Shown here: positions 36,959 through 45,272 of the stretch, one piece after another
Numbering within the stretch: the first letter of the stretch is position 1
Layout of the letters: each line of letters opens with the position of its first letter
NCBI RefSeq assembly: GCF_000016665.1
Contig: NC_009523.1
Span: 2,170,001 to 2,234,000 of the forward strand
DNA from: Roseiflexus sp. RS-1
Lineage (GTDB): Bacteria; Chloroflexota; Chloroflexia; Chloroflexales; Roseiflexaceae
DNA length: 64,000 nt
Direction: 5' to 3'
Program-made: the position numbers and the translations under genes
The notes under the pieces: model-generated
Databases searched by the model: none
What the model was told of the DNA's origin: nothing
The model's input: only the letters and a program-made list of their open reading frames with translations

Positions 36959-38347
36959 ATGGCGCTCTACACCATTGATCATCAGGCAATCTATCTTGAA
37001 GAGAGCGGCCCGGAGAATGCACCATATGCATTTCTCATCCATGGATGGGCGAGTTCGTCATACACATGGAAACCGATCCTGCCCGCCTTGAGTCGCCGCT
37101 ATCGATGCATTGCAATTGATCTGCCGGGTTTCGGACGTTCGCCCGTACCGTTGCATCCGCCGACAATCCCGTGGTATGCAGACCTTGTTGCGCGCCTGAT
37201 CGATTATTTCAGTCCCAATCAACCAGTGCTGTTGCTCGGTCACTCGATGGGCGGGCAGATCGGGGCAACCCTGGCGTTGCACTATCCGCTGATCGTCGAA
37301 CGCATGGTGCTGCTCAACCCGGCGCTCAGCGGGCGACTGTCAACCCGCGTGAATCTCCTGATCGGTCCGCATGTCCTGGCGGAACGATTCCTTCCGCTTG
37401 AGTGGTTATTGCACCTGCTCGCCAGAACACCGCTCGATTATACCGATTATCTGCTCAAGCCATCGAACTTTGCCGAGCGCGCACAGGTTTCAGACGAGGA
37501 TTATCAACGTATTCGCGCCGACGCTCGTCGTCCCGGTCAGGGACGAATGCGCGCCGCCTGCTTTCAAGCCATGCGACAGGGTGATCTGCGGGGAAAGCTG
37601 GCAGCAGTCGAACCGCCGGCTCTGGTGATCTGGGGCGCTGAGGATAACATTGTGCCGCTGCGCGATGCGGGAGTTGTCGCTGCCGAGTGGCCCGCCGCCG
37701 ACCTGCGGATCGTCCCAAACGCCGGTCACTGGCCCCAATTCGAGCAACCTGATGCAACCCTGCGGCATATTGCGCTCTTCCTGGGCTTGCCGCCTGCGGG
37801 TGCGGCGCTCCCAGCCGATGCGCGCAATATCGATGAACTGCGGGCGATTGCCCAATTCCTCAACAACTCGGAGATCGGCAGTCACCTCAACGAAGCGCAG
37901 CGCATGCGCGTTGCATCACTGCTCCAGCGACGGGTGCTTGCGCCGCGCGAGCGCCTCGCCGCCGCCGGTTCGCGCAGCGAAGAGATGTATATCGTTCAGG
38001 ACGGATTGCTCGAAGTCTGGATCAATCCGGTTCAGATCGGCGGGGTACACCAGCCTCCGGTACGGATCGCCTTCATGCAAGCCGGTCAGGTTGCCGGAGA
38101 GTTGGGGTTGCTCGAAGATGCAGAGCGCAGCGCCGACCTGCGCGCCGGTGATCAGTCAACGGTTGTGCTGGTGCTGACTCGTGAGGCGCTGCATACGCTG
38201 GCTGAGGATGATCCGGCGCTGGGGATGCGCCTCATGCAGAATCTGGCAGTCTCGCTTGGACGTCGCCTCCGCCACCAGAACTGGCTGGCGCAGCGCCTCG
38301 AACAGCGCTCATTGCTGGGTGGCAGCGTGACGCGGTTGCTGGAGTGA
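36959..38347 (+). CDS. Alpha/beta hydrolase fused to a cyclic-nucleotide-binding-like domain
   Basis: 462 residues. Residues 1-280 are an alpha/beta hydrolase: YAFLIHGWASSSYTWKP (oxyanion), LLLGHSMGGQIGATLALHY (Ser near 97), VIWGAEDNIVPLRDAG (Asp near 226) and PNAGHWPQFEQP (His near 253). Residues about 300-455 resemble a cNMP-binding/Crp beta-roll: ASLLQRRVLAPRERLAAAGS, EEMYIVQDGLLEVWI, and AGQVAGELGLLEDAERSADL in place of the PBC loop, where the usual GE-x-x-L is kept but the RSA motif is only partly so. No DNA-binding helix-turn-helix follows. ATG 36959 fits the hydrolase start. Ligand control of hydrolase activity is plausible inference. Confidence 0.85.
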   Translation: MALYTIDHQAIYLEESGPENAPYAFLIHGWASSSYTWKPILPALSRRYRCIAIDLPGFGRSPVPLHPPTIPWYADLVARLIDYFSPNQPVLLLGHSMGGQIGATLALHYPLIVERMVLLNPALSGRLSTRVNLLIGPHVLAERFLPLEWLLHLLARTPLDYTDYLLKPSNFAERAQVSDEDYQRIRADARRPGQGRMRAACFQAMRQGDLRGKLAAVEPPALVIWGAEDNIVPLRDAGVVAAEWPAADLRIVPNAGHWPQFEQPDATLRHIALFLGLPPAGAALPADARNIDELRAIAQFLNNSEIGSHLNEAQRMRVASLLQRRVLAPRERLAAAGSRSEEMYIVQDGLLEVWINPVQIGGVHQPPVRIAFMQAGQVAGELGLLEDAERSADLRAGDQSTVVLVLTREALHTLAEDDPALGMRLMQNLAVSLGRRLRHQNWLAQRLEQRSLLGGSVTRLLE

Positions 38348-38378
38348 TCCAGGTTCACCTGTCACGATCGCAGCGTGG

Positions 38379-38384
38379 TATAAT
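38379..38384 (+). promoter_or_regulatory. Probable -10 box of the hicBA operon
   Basis: Perfect TATAAT 52 bp upstream of hicB. The nearest -35-like hexamer, TTCACC (38354-38359), is 19 bp away. Confidence 0.4.
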
Positions 38385-38435
38385 CCGTGCGGTTGAACCG
38401 GACATCTCACTCCGCAGAGTAGAGGAGGGAATACA

Positions 38436-38642
38436 ATGCATGTGACTATCGAAGTCGAGCAAGAGGAAGATGGACGCTGGATCGCAGAAGCGCCTGATCT
38501 TCCCGGTGTGCTCGCATATGGGCAAACACGTGAAGAAGCGATTGCTCGAGTGAAGGTTTTGGCTCTGCGCGTGCTGGCTGATCGTCTCGAGCACGGCGAA
38601 CCCGTTCCTGAAATGAGCGATGTCTTTTCGGTCATGGCATGA
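38436..38642 (+). CDS. hicB: HicB-type antitoxin, short form
   Basis: 68 residues. TIEVEQEEDGRWIAEAPDLP and GVLAYGQTREEAIARVKVLA are the partial RNase-H-like fold of HicB, which covers the toxin's active site. It lacks the C-terminal DNA-binding domain found in longer HicB proteins, so autoregulation would need another mechanism. GAGGAGGG precedes ATG 38436. Its stop overlaps the hicA start (ATGA). Antitoxin-first order is common for this short class. Confidence 0.85.
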   Translation: MHVTIEVEQEEDGRWIAEAPDLPGVLAYGQTREEAIARVKVLALRVLADRLEHGEPVPEMSDVFSVMA

Positions 38643-38851
38643 GTAAATGGACGGCCACTAAAGCAAAATATGTCCTGGCAGCGCTGTTGCAGATTGGATG
38701 GAACATCAAGCGGCAAAGCGGTTCACATCGTATTCTCTCGCGCTCCAATTGGCCCGATTACGTCTTCGCCTTTCACGATAACGAGGAGATCGGACCACGC
38801 ATGCTGGCACGCATTGCAAAGCATACAGGACTCAGGCCGGAAGATCTATAA
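38639..38851 (+). CDS. hicA: HicA-type mRNA interferase toxin
   Basis: 70 residues, double-stranded-RNA-binding-like fold. The catalytic His is in IKRQSGSHRILSR near residue 30, preceded by YVLAALLQIGWNI and followed by the acidic FHDNEEIGPRMLARIAKHTG. HicA normally cleaves mRNA and tmRNA during stress and is neutralised by HicB. Overlaps hicB by 4 bp. No sign of degradation. Confidence 0.87.
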   Translation: MSKWTATKAKYVLAALLQIGWNIKRQSGSHRILSRSNWPDYVFAFHDNEEIGPRMLARIAKHTGLRPEDL

Positions 38852-39058
38852 CAATCTGGAGAAGCGCCTGACAACTCGCTCTGGCTGATTGCTCCCTCGG
38901 CTCGCTTCGCTCACCCCGGTCGTAGCGGCTGTACTATATAGGTGATTTTCAAAAGTTTCTTGTTGAGGATTTGTGGAGACTCTTAAGGGGGTGATGGAAC
39001 TTATTTAGAGTTGGTCGTAGTGTTTTGCGGTTCTCTAACGATGCATCAGGTTACAACT

Positions 39059-40237
39059 ATGCTCTACCACCAGAAGGCTGCTCAGGCGCAGGCATTGCTC
39101 GCTGAAACCGGTATCGATGCCTGGTTGATTTTTGTCCGCGAAAGCGCCATTCGACCCGATCCCGGCATCGAACTTGCGATTGGCGTCGATGTCACATGGG
39201 ATTCGGCGTTTGTGTTTGGTCGCAACGGGCAGCGGGTTGCGATTGTCGGGCGCTATGATGTCGCCGGTGTACGCGCGTCCGGTCTGTTCGATACGATTGT
39301 CGGCTACGACGAAAGCATCAGGGAATACCTGATCGAAGCTCTGCGACGCCTCGATCCGCTCACGATCGGTCTGAATTACAGCCTCGATGATCCAACTGCT
39401 GATGGACTGACATACGGAATGTTTCTCCATCTCTGCGATCTGCTGGCGGATACGCCCTTTCCTTCGCGTTTCGTGAGCGCGGCGCCGCTGCTGGCAAAAC
39501 TGCGCTCGCGCAAGGTGCCAGCCGAAATTGAGCGCATTCGCGCAGCAGTTGCCGTCACCGAAGAGATTGTCGATCTGGTTGAGCAACAGATCCGGCCCGG
39601 CGTCAGCGAGGCGCAGATCGCGGCTTTCATCCACGATGAGTTTCGGCGTCGCCATCTGGGGAGCGCATGGGCATGGGATGCCTGCCCGATCGTGAACAGC
39701 GGTCCCGAATCGGAAGCCGGTCATGGCGGTCCGCGTGATGATATTCTGGTGCAGCCGGGTCATCTGGTGCATATCGATCTTGGCGTGCAGCTCGATGGCT
39801 ACTGTTCGGATATTCAGCGCATGTGGTATGTCCGTCGCGCTGGCGAAGATGCGCCGCCGCAAGAAGTGCAGCGCGCGTTTGAGACGGTCATTCGAGCGAT
39901 CGAGGCGGGCGCAGCGGCGCTACGCCCCGGCGTGTACGGCTACGAAGTTGATGCCGCTGCACGTCGGGTTATTGTCGATGCCGGGTATGACGAGTACAAA
40001 CACGCGCTGGGACATGGTCTGGGACGTGCATGTCACGACGGCGGTCCGTTGCTCGGTCCGCGCTGGCCCCGCTATGGTCGCACCCCGGAGATGCAGGTCG
40101 AGGCGGGCAATGTGTACACCCTCGAACTCGGCGTTACCACTTCCGCCGGGTACATTGGCATTGAAGAAGATGTGCTGGTGACCGATCACGGCGTTGAGTT
40201 TCTCTCGCGCTTCCAGCGCACGCTGCGGGAGGTGTAG
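39059..40237 (+). CDS. M24-family metallopeptidase (Xaa-Pro aminopeptidase-like)
   Basis: 392 residues. An N-terminal creatinase-like domain (about 1-135) precedes the pita-bread catalytic domain. The five metal ligands are all present: Asp in LVHIDLGVQLDG, Asp in GYCSDIQRMWY, His in ALGHGLGRACHDG, Glu in YTLELGVTT and Glu in IGIEEDVLV. SRKVPAEIERIRAAVAVTEE links the domains. ATG 39059 (MLYHQKAAQAQ) is chosen; ATG 39041 would add six residues and neither has a strong ribosome site. It is probably a cytoplasmic dipeptidase or aminopeptidase; specificity unknown. Confidence 0.88.
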   Translation: MLYHQKAAQAQALLAETGIDAWLIFVRESAIRPDPGIELAIGVDVTWDSAFVFGRNGQRVAIVGRYDVAGVRASGLFDTIVGYDESIREYLIEALRRLDPLTIGLNYSLDDPTADGLTYGMFLHLCDLLADTPFPSRFVSAAPLLAKLRSRKVPAEIERIRAAVAVTEEIVDLVEQQIRPGVSEAQIAAFIHDEFRRRHLGSAWAWDACPIVNSGPESEAGHGGPRDDILVQPGHLVHIDLGVQLDGYCSDIQRMWYVRRAGEDAPPQEVQRAFETVIRAIEAGAAALRPGVYGYEVDAAARRVIVDAGYDEYKHALGHGLGRACHDGGPLLGPRWPRYGRTPEMQVEAGNVYTLELGVTTSAGYIGIEEDVLVTDHGVEFLSRFQRTLREV

Positions 40238-40300
40238 GATGCGCGAGGCGCGAGGGGTTGAAGGTTGAACGTTGCACGTTGCACGTGGGAGGACAACGTG

Positions 40301-40415
40301 GAGGGGTGCAGCGGCGCTGCGCCCGGACCGGCAGCGGGGGCTGTGGCGGGGGCGACGGAGGGGCGCAGCAGCGCTGCGCCCGTACCGGCAGCGAGGGCAG
40401 TGGCGCGCAGGGATG
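40301..40415. repeat. Two tandem 57-bp GC-rich repeats between convergent genes
   Basis: GAGGGGTGCAGCGGCGCTGC at 40301 and GAGGGGCGCAGCAGCGCTGC at 40358 begin two imperfect copies (GCGCCCG, ACCGGCAGCG, GTGGCG). Just before them, 40259-40287, TTGAAGGTTGAACGTTGCAC echoes the AACGTT tract upstream of modA. No coding. Confidence 0.6.
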
Positions 40416-40423
40416 AGGCGCTC

Positions 40424-42454
40424 TCACTCCTCCCGCTTCAACAACGCCCGACCACCCGGTGTGATGCGAGCTTCGCGCCATGGTTGATCGGCGGCGGCGC
40501 GGTAGCGCGCGAGCAGTGGCGTATCACCTTTCAGAAGGCGGATTTCAGCATACTCTGGCGTCACGTGCAGGTCGAGGGTCTGATCGCCCACCCGCAGACC
40601 GTGCAGCGTCGCTTCACTCCATCCCGACGGCAGGCGAGGTTCGATGATCAGTTCGTGGCGGTGAGCATGCGGACTGAGTCCGAACAACCCTTCGGTAATA
40701 CCCTGCACGAACAGTGCGGCGGACCAGAGTTGAATGAAGCACAACCCCTGCGGTATCAGTTCCTTCAGCGTTCCGAGCGTCCCGTAACGCGCCGTGACGC
40801 CGATATTGCGCAGCAACTGGATGCCGGTATCCGCGTCGCCGTGGCGGAAGGCTGCCAGTGCCAGCAGTCCGGTCGGCAGTGTCCACACACGCATGTCAGC
40901 GCCGCGGGTATGGACCATGCCCCATTCGTTGACCCACTCACGCACGATCCGATCCAGCACCCGCTGAGCCCGTTCCGGTGCAGCAATACCGGTCAACACG
41001 GGGAGCAGGACAGTCCAGTGCCCGTCGAACTGTTGCCGACCGTCGAGGTGCAACGAGTCGGCGTACATTCCCTCCTGCTCAATCCACCAGTCGGACTCAA
41101 AGCGTGCCGTGAGTTCACCGGCATATCCGGCGAACCGGACAGCATCACCCGGTCGTCCAAGCGTCAGCGCCATATCGCGCAACGTCGTCAATGCCTGGTA
41201 GAGGTAGCACACCACATCGAGTTTGCATGCGCCCATACCGGGAACTTCAACAACGCCGTCGCCAATCGGGTAGCCGCGTCCTTCGAGTGTTGCGCTGAAA
41301 TGCTCCAAACCCTCGACGCATAGCGGATACATCCGCTCTAGAAAGTCCAGGTCGCCGCTCCAGCGCACATAATCCCAACAGGCGACGGCAAACTGCGGCG
41401 TTTCCTGAATGTTGCCCGGATGGTAGACACGCCCATTCGTAGTGATTTCATGGGGAACGCGGCTGCATGCGCGCCAGGCATACCGTCCGAGTTCCTCGAG
41501 TGCACTGCGCGCGGTACTGGCAAACCCGCTGGCGACGACGCCAGGGACGCTGTACGTTGTATCACAACCGAAGAGTTGCGGATACTCCGGCAGTCCCGCG
41601 AGCAGGTATGGCGCAAGCGCCGGGCGATAGTCGGCTCTGAGCATGTGGATATTCTGCCGCGCCACCTGCCAGTAGCGGTTGATGTCCCGGTCGGGGGTTT
41701 CCAGGCGTATCGCACTGGTAATCGTGCGATAGAGAGCAATCTTTGACGAAAGAGTATCCACCGCGGCGCGCAGCACATTCCCCGGCAACGGATCATCGTT
41801 GCGCTGCACGGCAAGCCGCCATTGCAGCGCCAGCGCCTCGCCGGGCTGCACTATCAGCGGGAAGCGCGCCTGCGCCATCCTTCCGCTGATTTCCCACACA
41901 GATGGCGATGCGCTGACCAGTGTCACGGTGACGCCAGCATACGCGCCTGTTGCGCGCCAGGCAACGCCTCCGGGGATGGTATCTATCTCCGGTTCGGCAG
42001 GCGCGACGCCGCCGAACCAGCAGAAGCGCAGGTCGGCTTCGGCGCGCAGCAGCACGGTTGCATTTACCGGTGCGGCGCCGTCGTTGCGCGCCAGCAGGGT
42101 TGCGTAGTAGTGGGGCTGATCATCAGCCGCGAATTCCGTCCATTCGAGCGTCAGAGTTCCGACCGTAAAGTGGCGGGTAACGTATGCACCGAACAGATCA
42201 CAGCGGACGGCGTGATCGAGCGGGGTTACGATGCCTTCCATTTCCAGTGCCAGCGCCCATCCGTCCATGATCCGCAGCGGATGCGCCCAGACACCCCCCA
42301 TGGTGTCGCGCAGATGCCATTCGCCAAACGGATGTCGCTCCCCGCCAATCGTTGTGATGGCGTAGATACGTTGCCCGCTGATAAAGACCGGCGTGGTCGG
42401 CGTTGCTTCCGACTCCCAGACATTATCATCGATGAAATAGCGCTGAAGTGTCAC
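40424..42454 (-). CDS. Six-hairpin glycosidase, glycogen-debranching (amylo-1,6-glucosidase) like
   Basis: 676 residues. The N-terminal ~230 residues are beta-rich (FISGQRIYAITTIGGERHPF, LTLEWTEFAADDQPHYYATL). An alpha/alpha barrel follows (about 250-600): YRPALAPYLLAGLPEYPQLF, GCDTTYSVPGVVASG, HEITTNGRVYHPGNIQETPQ and WDYVRWSGDLDFLERMYPLC, in the pattern of debranching enzymes and GH63/GH37-like glycosidases, with Asp in FGCDTTY and Glu in GNIQETPQF as likely active-site acids. No signal peptide. GTG 42454 follows AGAGG. Convergent with the M24 gene. Confidence 0.72.
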   Translation of the reverse strand: MTLQRYFIDDNVWESEATPTTPVFISGQRIYAITTIGGERHPFGEWHLRDTMGGVWAHPLRIMDGWALALEMEGIVTPLDHAVRCDLFGAYVTRHFTVGTLTLEWTEFAADDQPHYYATLLARNDGAAPVNATVLLRAEADLRFCWFGGVAPAEPEIDTIPGGVAWRATGAYAGVTVTLVSASPSVWEISGRMAQARFPLIVQPGEALALQWRLAVQRNDDPLPGNVLRAAVDTLSSKIALYRTITSAIRLETPDRDINRYWQVARQNIHMLRADYRPALAPYLLAGLPEYPQLFGCDTTYSVPGVVASGFASTARSALEELGRYAWRACSRVPHEITTNGRVYHPGNIQETPQFAVACWDYVRWSGDLDFLERMYPLCVEGLEHFSATLEGRGYPIGDGVVEVPGMGACKLDVVCYLYQALTTLRDMALTLGRPGDAVRFAGYAGELTARFESDWWIEQEGMYADSLHLDGRQQFDGHWTVLLPVLTGIAAPERAQRVLDRIVREWVNEWGMVHTRGADMRVWTLPTGLLALAAFRHGDADTGIQLLRNIGVTARYGTLGTLKELIPQGLCFIQLWSAALFVQGITEGLFGLSPHAHRHELIIEPRLPSGWSEATLHGLRVGDQTLDLHVTPEYAEIRLLKGDTPLLARYRAAADQPWREARITPGGRALLKREE

Positions 42455-42484
42455 AGAACCTCTATCCTTTCCATCAACAACGGC

Positions 42485-43357
42485 TTATGCCATACGGAGC
42501 CATGCATCGAGCGCATGGCTCATCGGACGATCAACATGGCGCACGCAGGTGAGCGAACGGCGGATCGTCAGATCCTCAACCCGCAAAATGACCAGTCGCC
42601 GCGTTTCCAGTTCGAGTTGAACTGTAAAACGCGAGACGACGCTGATTCCAAGTTGGGCAGCGACCGCTTGCTTGATCGCTTCCGTACTTCCCAATTCCAT
42701 AACGACCCGCATGGCGATCCCGCAGCGGGCAAACGCCTGTTCCGTCGTCTCGCGCGTTCCCGATCCGGCTTCGCGGATAATAAAAGGCGCCATGTGGAGA
42801 TCACGCGCCGTCAGTGAAGGTCGTTGCGCCAGCGGATGGTCGGGAGATGCAATAACGACCAGTTCATCTTCGCGCCACGGTGTAAGTACGAGATCGCTCT
42901 GCTCAACCGGTCCTTCAACGTATGCCACATCCAGGCGATGATCCAGCACATGCCTGACGATCTGTTGTGTATTGCCAATGTCGAGAAACAGTTCGATGCC
43001 GGGATAGCGACGATGATAGATGCCAAGCAGCACGGGCAGCATATAGATGCCGATGGTTGTGCTGGCGCCAATTGCCAGATGCCCTGTCTGCAGGGTTTGC
43101 AACTCCTCCAGCGATAGTTCCGCCAGGCGTTCGAGAGCAAAGATACGCCGGGCGTGCAGAACCAGCCGTTTTCCAGCTTCTGTCAGAATCACACCGCGTG
43201 AGTGTCGCTCAACCAGCGCCATGCCGACCTGTCGCTCGAGTTCACGCACCGCGCGCGACACCGCCGACTGACTGATATGGAGCGCTTCGGCTGCGCCGGT
43301 AAAACTTCCCTGCGTTGCAACCGCTGTAAAGATACGCACCAGGTGCAGGTTCAGCAT
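42485..43357 (-). CDS. LysR-family regulator, divergent from the molybdoenzyme genes
   Basis: 290 residues. Winged helix-turn-helix at about 1-65 (IFTAVATQGSFTGAAEALH, ISQSAVSRAVRELERQVG) and the LysR effector domain from about 88 (LAIGASTTIGIYMLPVLLGI, FIIREAGSGTRETTEQAFAR), close to the CysB/CysL branch by the ASTTIG and AGSGTRE blocks. The shared 174-bp upstream region with the iron-sulfur/NrfD gene suggests it controls that operon. CysL-type regulators often sense sulfur or nitrogen oxyanions, but the effector here is unknown. Confidence 0.9.
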   Translation of the reverse strand: MLNLHLVRIFTAVATQGSFTGAAEALHISQSAVSRAVRELERQVGMALVERHSRGVILTEAGKRLVLHARRIFALERLAELSLEELQTLQTGHLAIGASTTIGIYMLPVLLGIYHRRYPGIELFLDIGNTQQIVRHVLDHRLDVAYVEGPVEQSDLVLTPWREDELVVIASPDHPLAQRPSLTARDLHMAPFIIREAGSGTRETTEQAFARCGIAMRVVMELGSTEAIKQAVAAQLGISVVSRFTVQLELETRRLVILRVEDLTIRRSLTCVRHVDRPMSHALDAWLRMA

Positions 43358-43531
43358 GGGTATGATCGAATGTTATAGCTGCTATCGAAAAGACATGCTT
43401 GTTGCATAGTATACTCTCTATTACAATATCAACCACAATTTCTCCGCATACCAGAATCTCCCGAACTCAACCCTGGCAGATCCAACAGATCTCTGGCGGC
43501 AACGCTGATGTTGAAGCAAGGAAGACCGGAC
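43358..43531. promoter_or_regulatory. Divergent control region between LysR and molybdoenzyme operon
   Basis: ATAGCTGCTATCGAAA at 43374-43389 holds the T-N11-A-like dyad ATAGC-TGC-TAT expected of a LysR site, followed by TTGTTGCATAGTATACTCTC with TATACT at 43409. A stretch to 43450 is AT-rich. The ribosome site AAGGAAG (43518-43524) fixes the ATG at 43532. Confidence 0.5.
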
Positions 43532-45229
43532 ATGCCAAACTATGGTTTCCTCATCGATCACCGCAAATGTATCGGATGCCATGCATGCAGCACTGCGTGC
43601 AAATCGGAAAATGAAGTGCCGCTTGGCGTCTACCGGACGTGGGTCAAGTATGTCGAGGCAGGAACCTTTCCTGACACCCGCCGCTACTTTCAGGTTACCC
43701 GCTGCAATCACTGTGCGAACCCGCCATGTGTTCGCATCTGCCCGGTGACGGCGATGTATCAGCGATCGGACGGGATCGTCGAGTTCGATCCGCGCGTCTG
43801 CATCGGCTGTAAGGCATGCCTCCAGGCATGTCCGTATGATGCCATCTACATCGATCCGGAAACGCGCAGCGCCGCCAAATGTCACTTCTGTTCACACCGG
43901 ATCGAGCTGGGGTTGAAACCGGCATGCGAGGTGGTCTGTCCAGAGCAGGCGATCATTTCTGGCGACCTCGATGATCCCAACAGCCTGATCCGGCGCCTGA
44001 TCGCCCGTGAGCCGGTGACGGTGCGCAAACCTGAGCAGGGAACGGCGCCAAAGTTGTTCTATATCGATGCGAACGAGGTGACGCTCACGCCAACGACATC
44101 GTCACACCATGCGACGTTTGTCTGGGCTGATGTGACCAGTGATCAGGCGCGGTCGCTGGCAACGCAGCGCGACATCATTCCGCTGGAAGCGGCGCATTCC
44201 GGGTCGTCCAACGGGCGCACAGCGCACCATGCAGCCAGCGGTGTCCCGCTGCGCATTCCTGGCGTTCAGGGTCTGGGATATGGCGGCAATGCGTTCGCCC
44301 CGGCGCGTGTTGCCGGTCAGATGGTTCAGACCGCATACAATGCGCAGCATAAGATTCCGTGGCACTGGCCCGTGCCAGCGTACCTGGTGACAAAAGGCAT
44401 TGGGAGCGGCATATTTATGGCGACGGCGCTAACCATTGGTCTGGGCATCGCGTCGCTTTCGCCGTTCTTTACCGCCGTGGCACTCTTCCTTGCGCTATTG
44501 TTCACCGGCATCACAACAGCGTTGTTGGTCTATGATCTCGAAAAACCGCGTATGTTCCTGACCATCCTCACGCGCCCGCAATGGCGCAGCTGGTTGACGC
44601 GCGGTGCGTTCCTTCTGATCGCCTTCACAGCGGTTGCTGGAGTGTGGTTCCTGGTTGAGGCGGGCATGGCTGCCGGTATGTTGTCCGAGGCGACAGGAAT
44701 GGCGTTGCGTTCGATCTTTGCCTGGGTTGGCCTTCCGTCAGGAGTTATGGCAGCTATCTACACAGCGTTCCTCTTTGCCCAGGCGGAAGGACGCGATCTC
44801 TGGCAAAGCCCGTTGCTCCCCCTTCATCTGCTGATCCAGGCATTGATGGTTGGATCAGGAACGCTTCTGGCAACTGGACTGGCGCTGCCGTTGCCAGCGG
44901 GGATGGATACGTTCATTGTCTGGCTTTTCGGGGTGAGCCTGGCGCTCGACCTGTTCGTTACCCTTCTCGGCGAGTCTGGCATCCCTCACGCCAGCGAAGT
45001 TGCCGCGCGCGCCGCTCACGCTATCAGCCACGGTCACTACCGTCGCTATTTCTGGCAGGGGAGCATTCTGCTGGGGCATCTGCTGCCATTGGCGCTCATT
45101 GCTCTGGCAGTCGCATTTCCAGCAACCGGCGGTATGGCGCTGGCACTCGCGGGTGTCGCGGCGATCATTGGATTGTACGCCTTCGAATACGCTTTTGTGA
45201 TGGCGCCGCAGGAGGTGCCGAACAGTTGA
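43532..45229 (+). CDS. Fused iron-sulfur (4x[4Fe-4S]) and NrfD-type membrane subunit
   Basis: 565 residues. Residues 1-190 carry four cluster motifs: CIGCHACSTACKSEN (Cys13 on), CNHCANPPCVRICPV (58), CIGCKACLQACPYDA (90) and CHFCSHRIELG...CEVVCPEQA (117), as in PsrB/DmsB. A variable linker (about 190-260) leads to the NrfD/PsrC-like membrane part (about 270-565) with eight or so helices, starting HWPVPAYLVTKGIGSGIFMA and including a quinone-site-like LVYDLEKPRMF. It should shuttle electrons between a membrane quinone and the molybdopterin subunit. B and C subunits are usually separate genes; the fusion is notable. ATG 43532 chosen over 43508 by its ribosome site. Confidence 0.9.
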   Translation: MPNYGFLIDHRKCIGCHACSTACKSENEVPLGVYRTWVKYVEAGTFPDTRRYFQVTRCNHCANPPCVRICPVTAMYQRSDGIVEFDPRVCIGCKACLQACPYDAIYIDPETRSAAKCHFCSHRIELGLKPACEVVCPEQAIISGDLDDPNSLIRRLIAREPVTVRKPEQGTAPKLFYIDANEVTLTPTTSSHHATFVWADVTSDQARSLATQRDIIPLEAAHSGSSNGRTAHHAASGVPLRIPGVQGLGYGGNAFAPARVAGQMVQTAYNAQHKIPWHWPVPAYLVTKGIGSGIFMATALTIGLGIASLSPFFTAVALFLALLFTGITTALLVYDLEKPRMFLTILTRPQWRSWLTRGAFLLIAFTAVAGVWFLVEAGMAAGMLSEATGMALRSIFAWVGLPSGVMAAIYTAFLFAQAEGRDLWQSPLLPLHLLIQALMVGSGTLLATGLALPLPAGMDTFIVWLFGVSLALDLFVTLLGESGIPHASEVAARAAHAISHGHYRRYFWQGSILLGHLLPLALIALAVAFPATGGMALALAGVAAIIGLYAFEYAFVMAPQEVPNS

Positions 45230-45272
45230 TCTCCGGCAATGTGATGCTGATCCAATTGCAAAGGATACTCCC

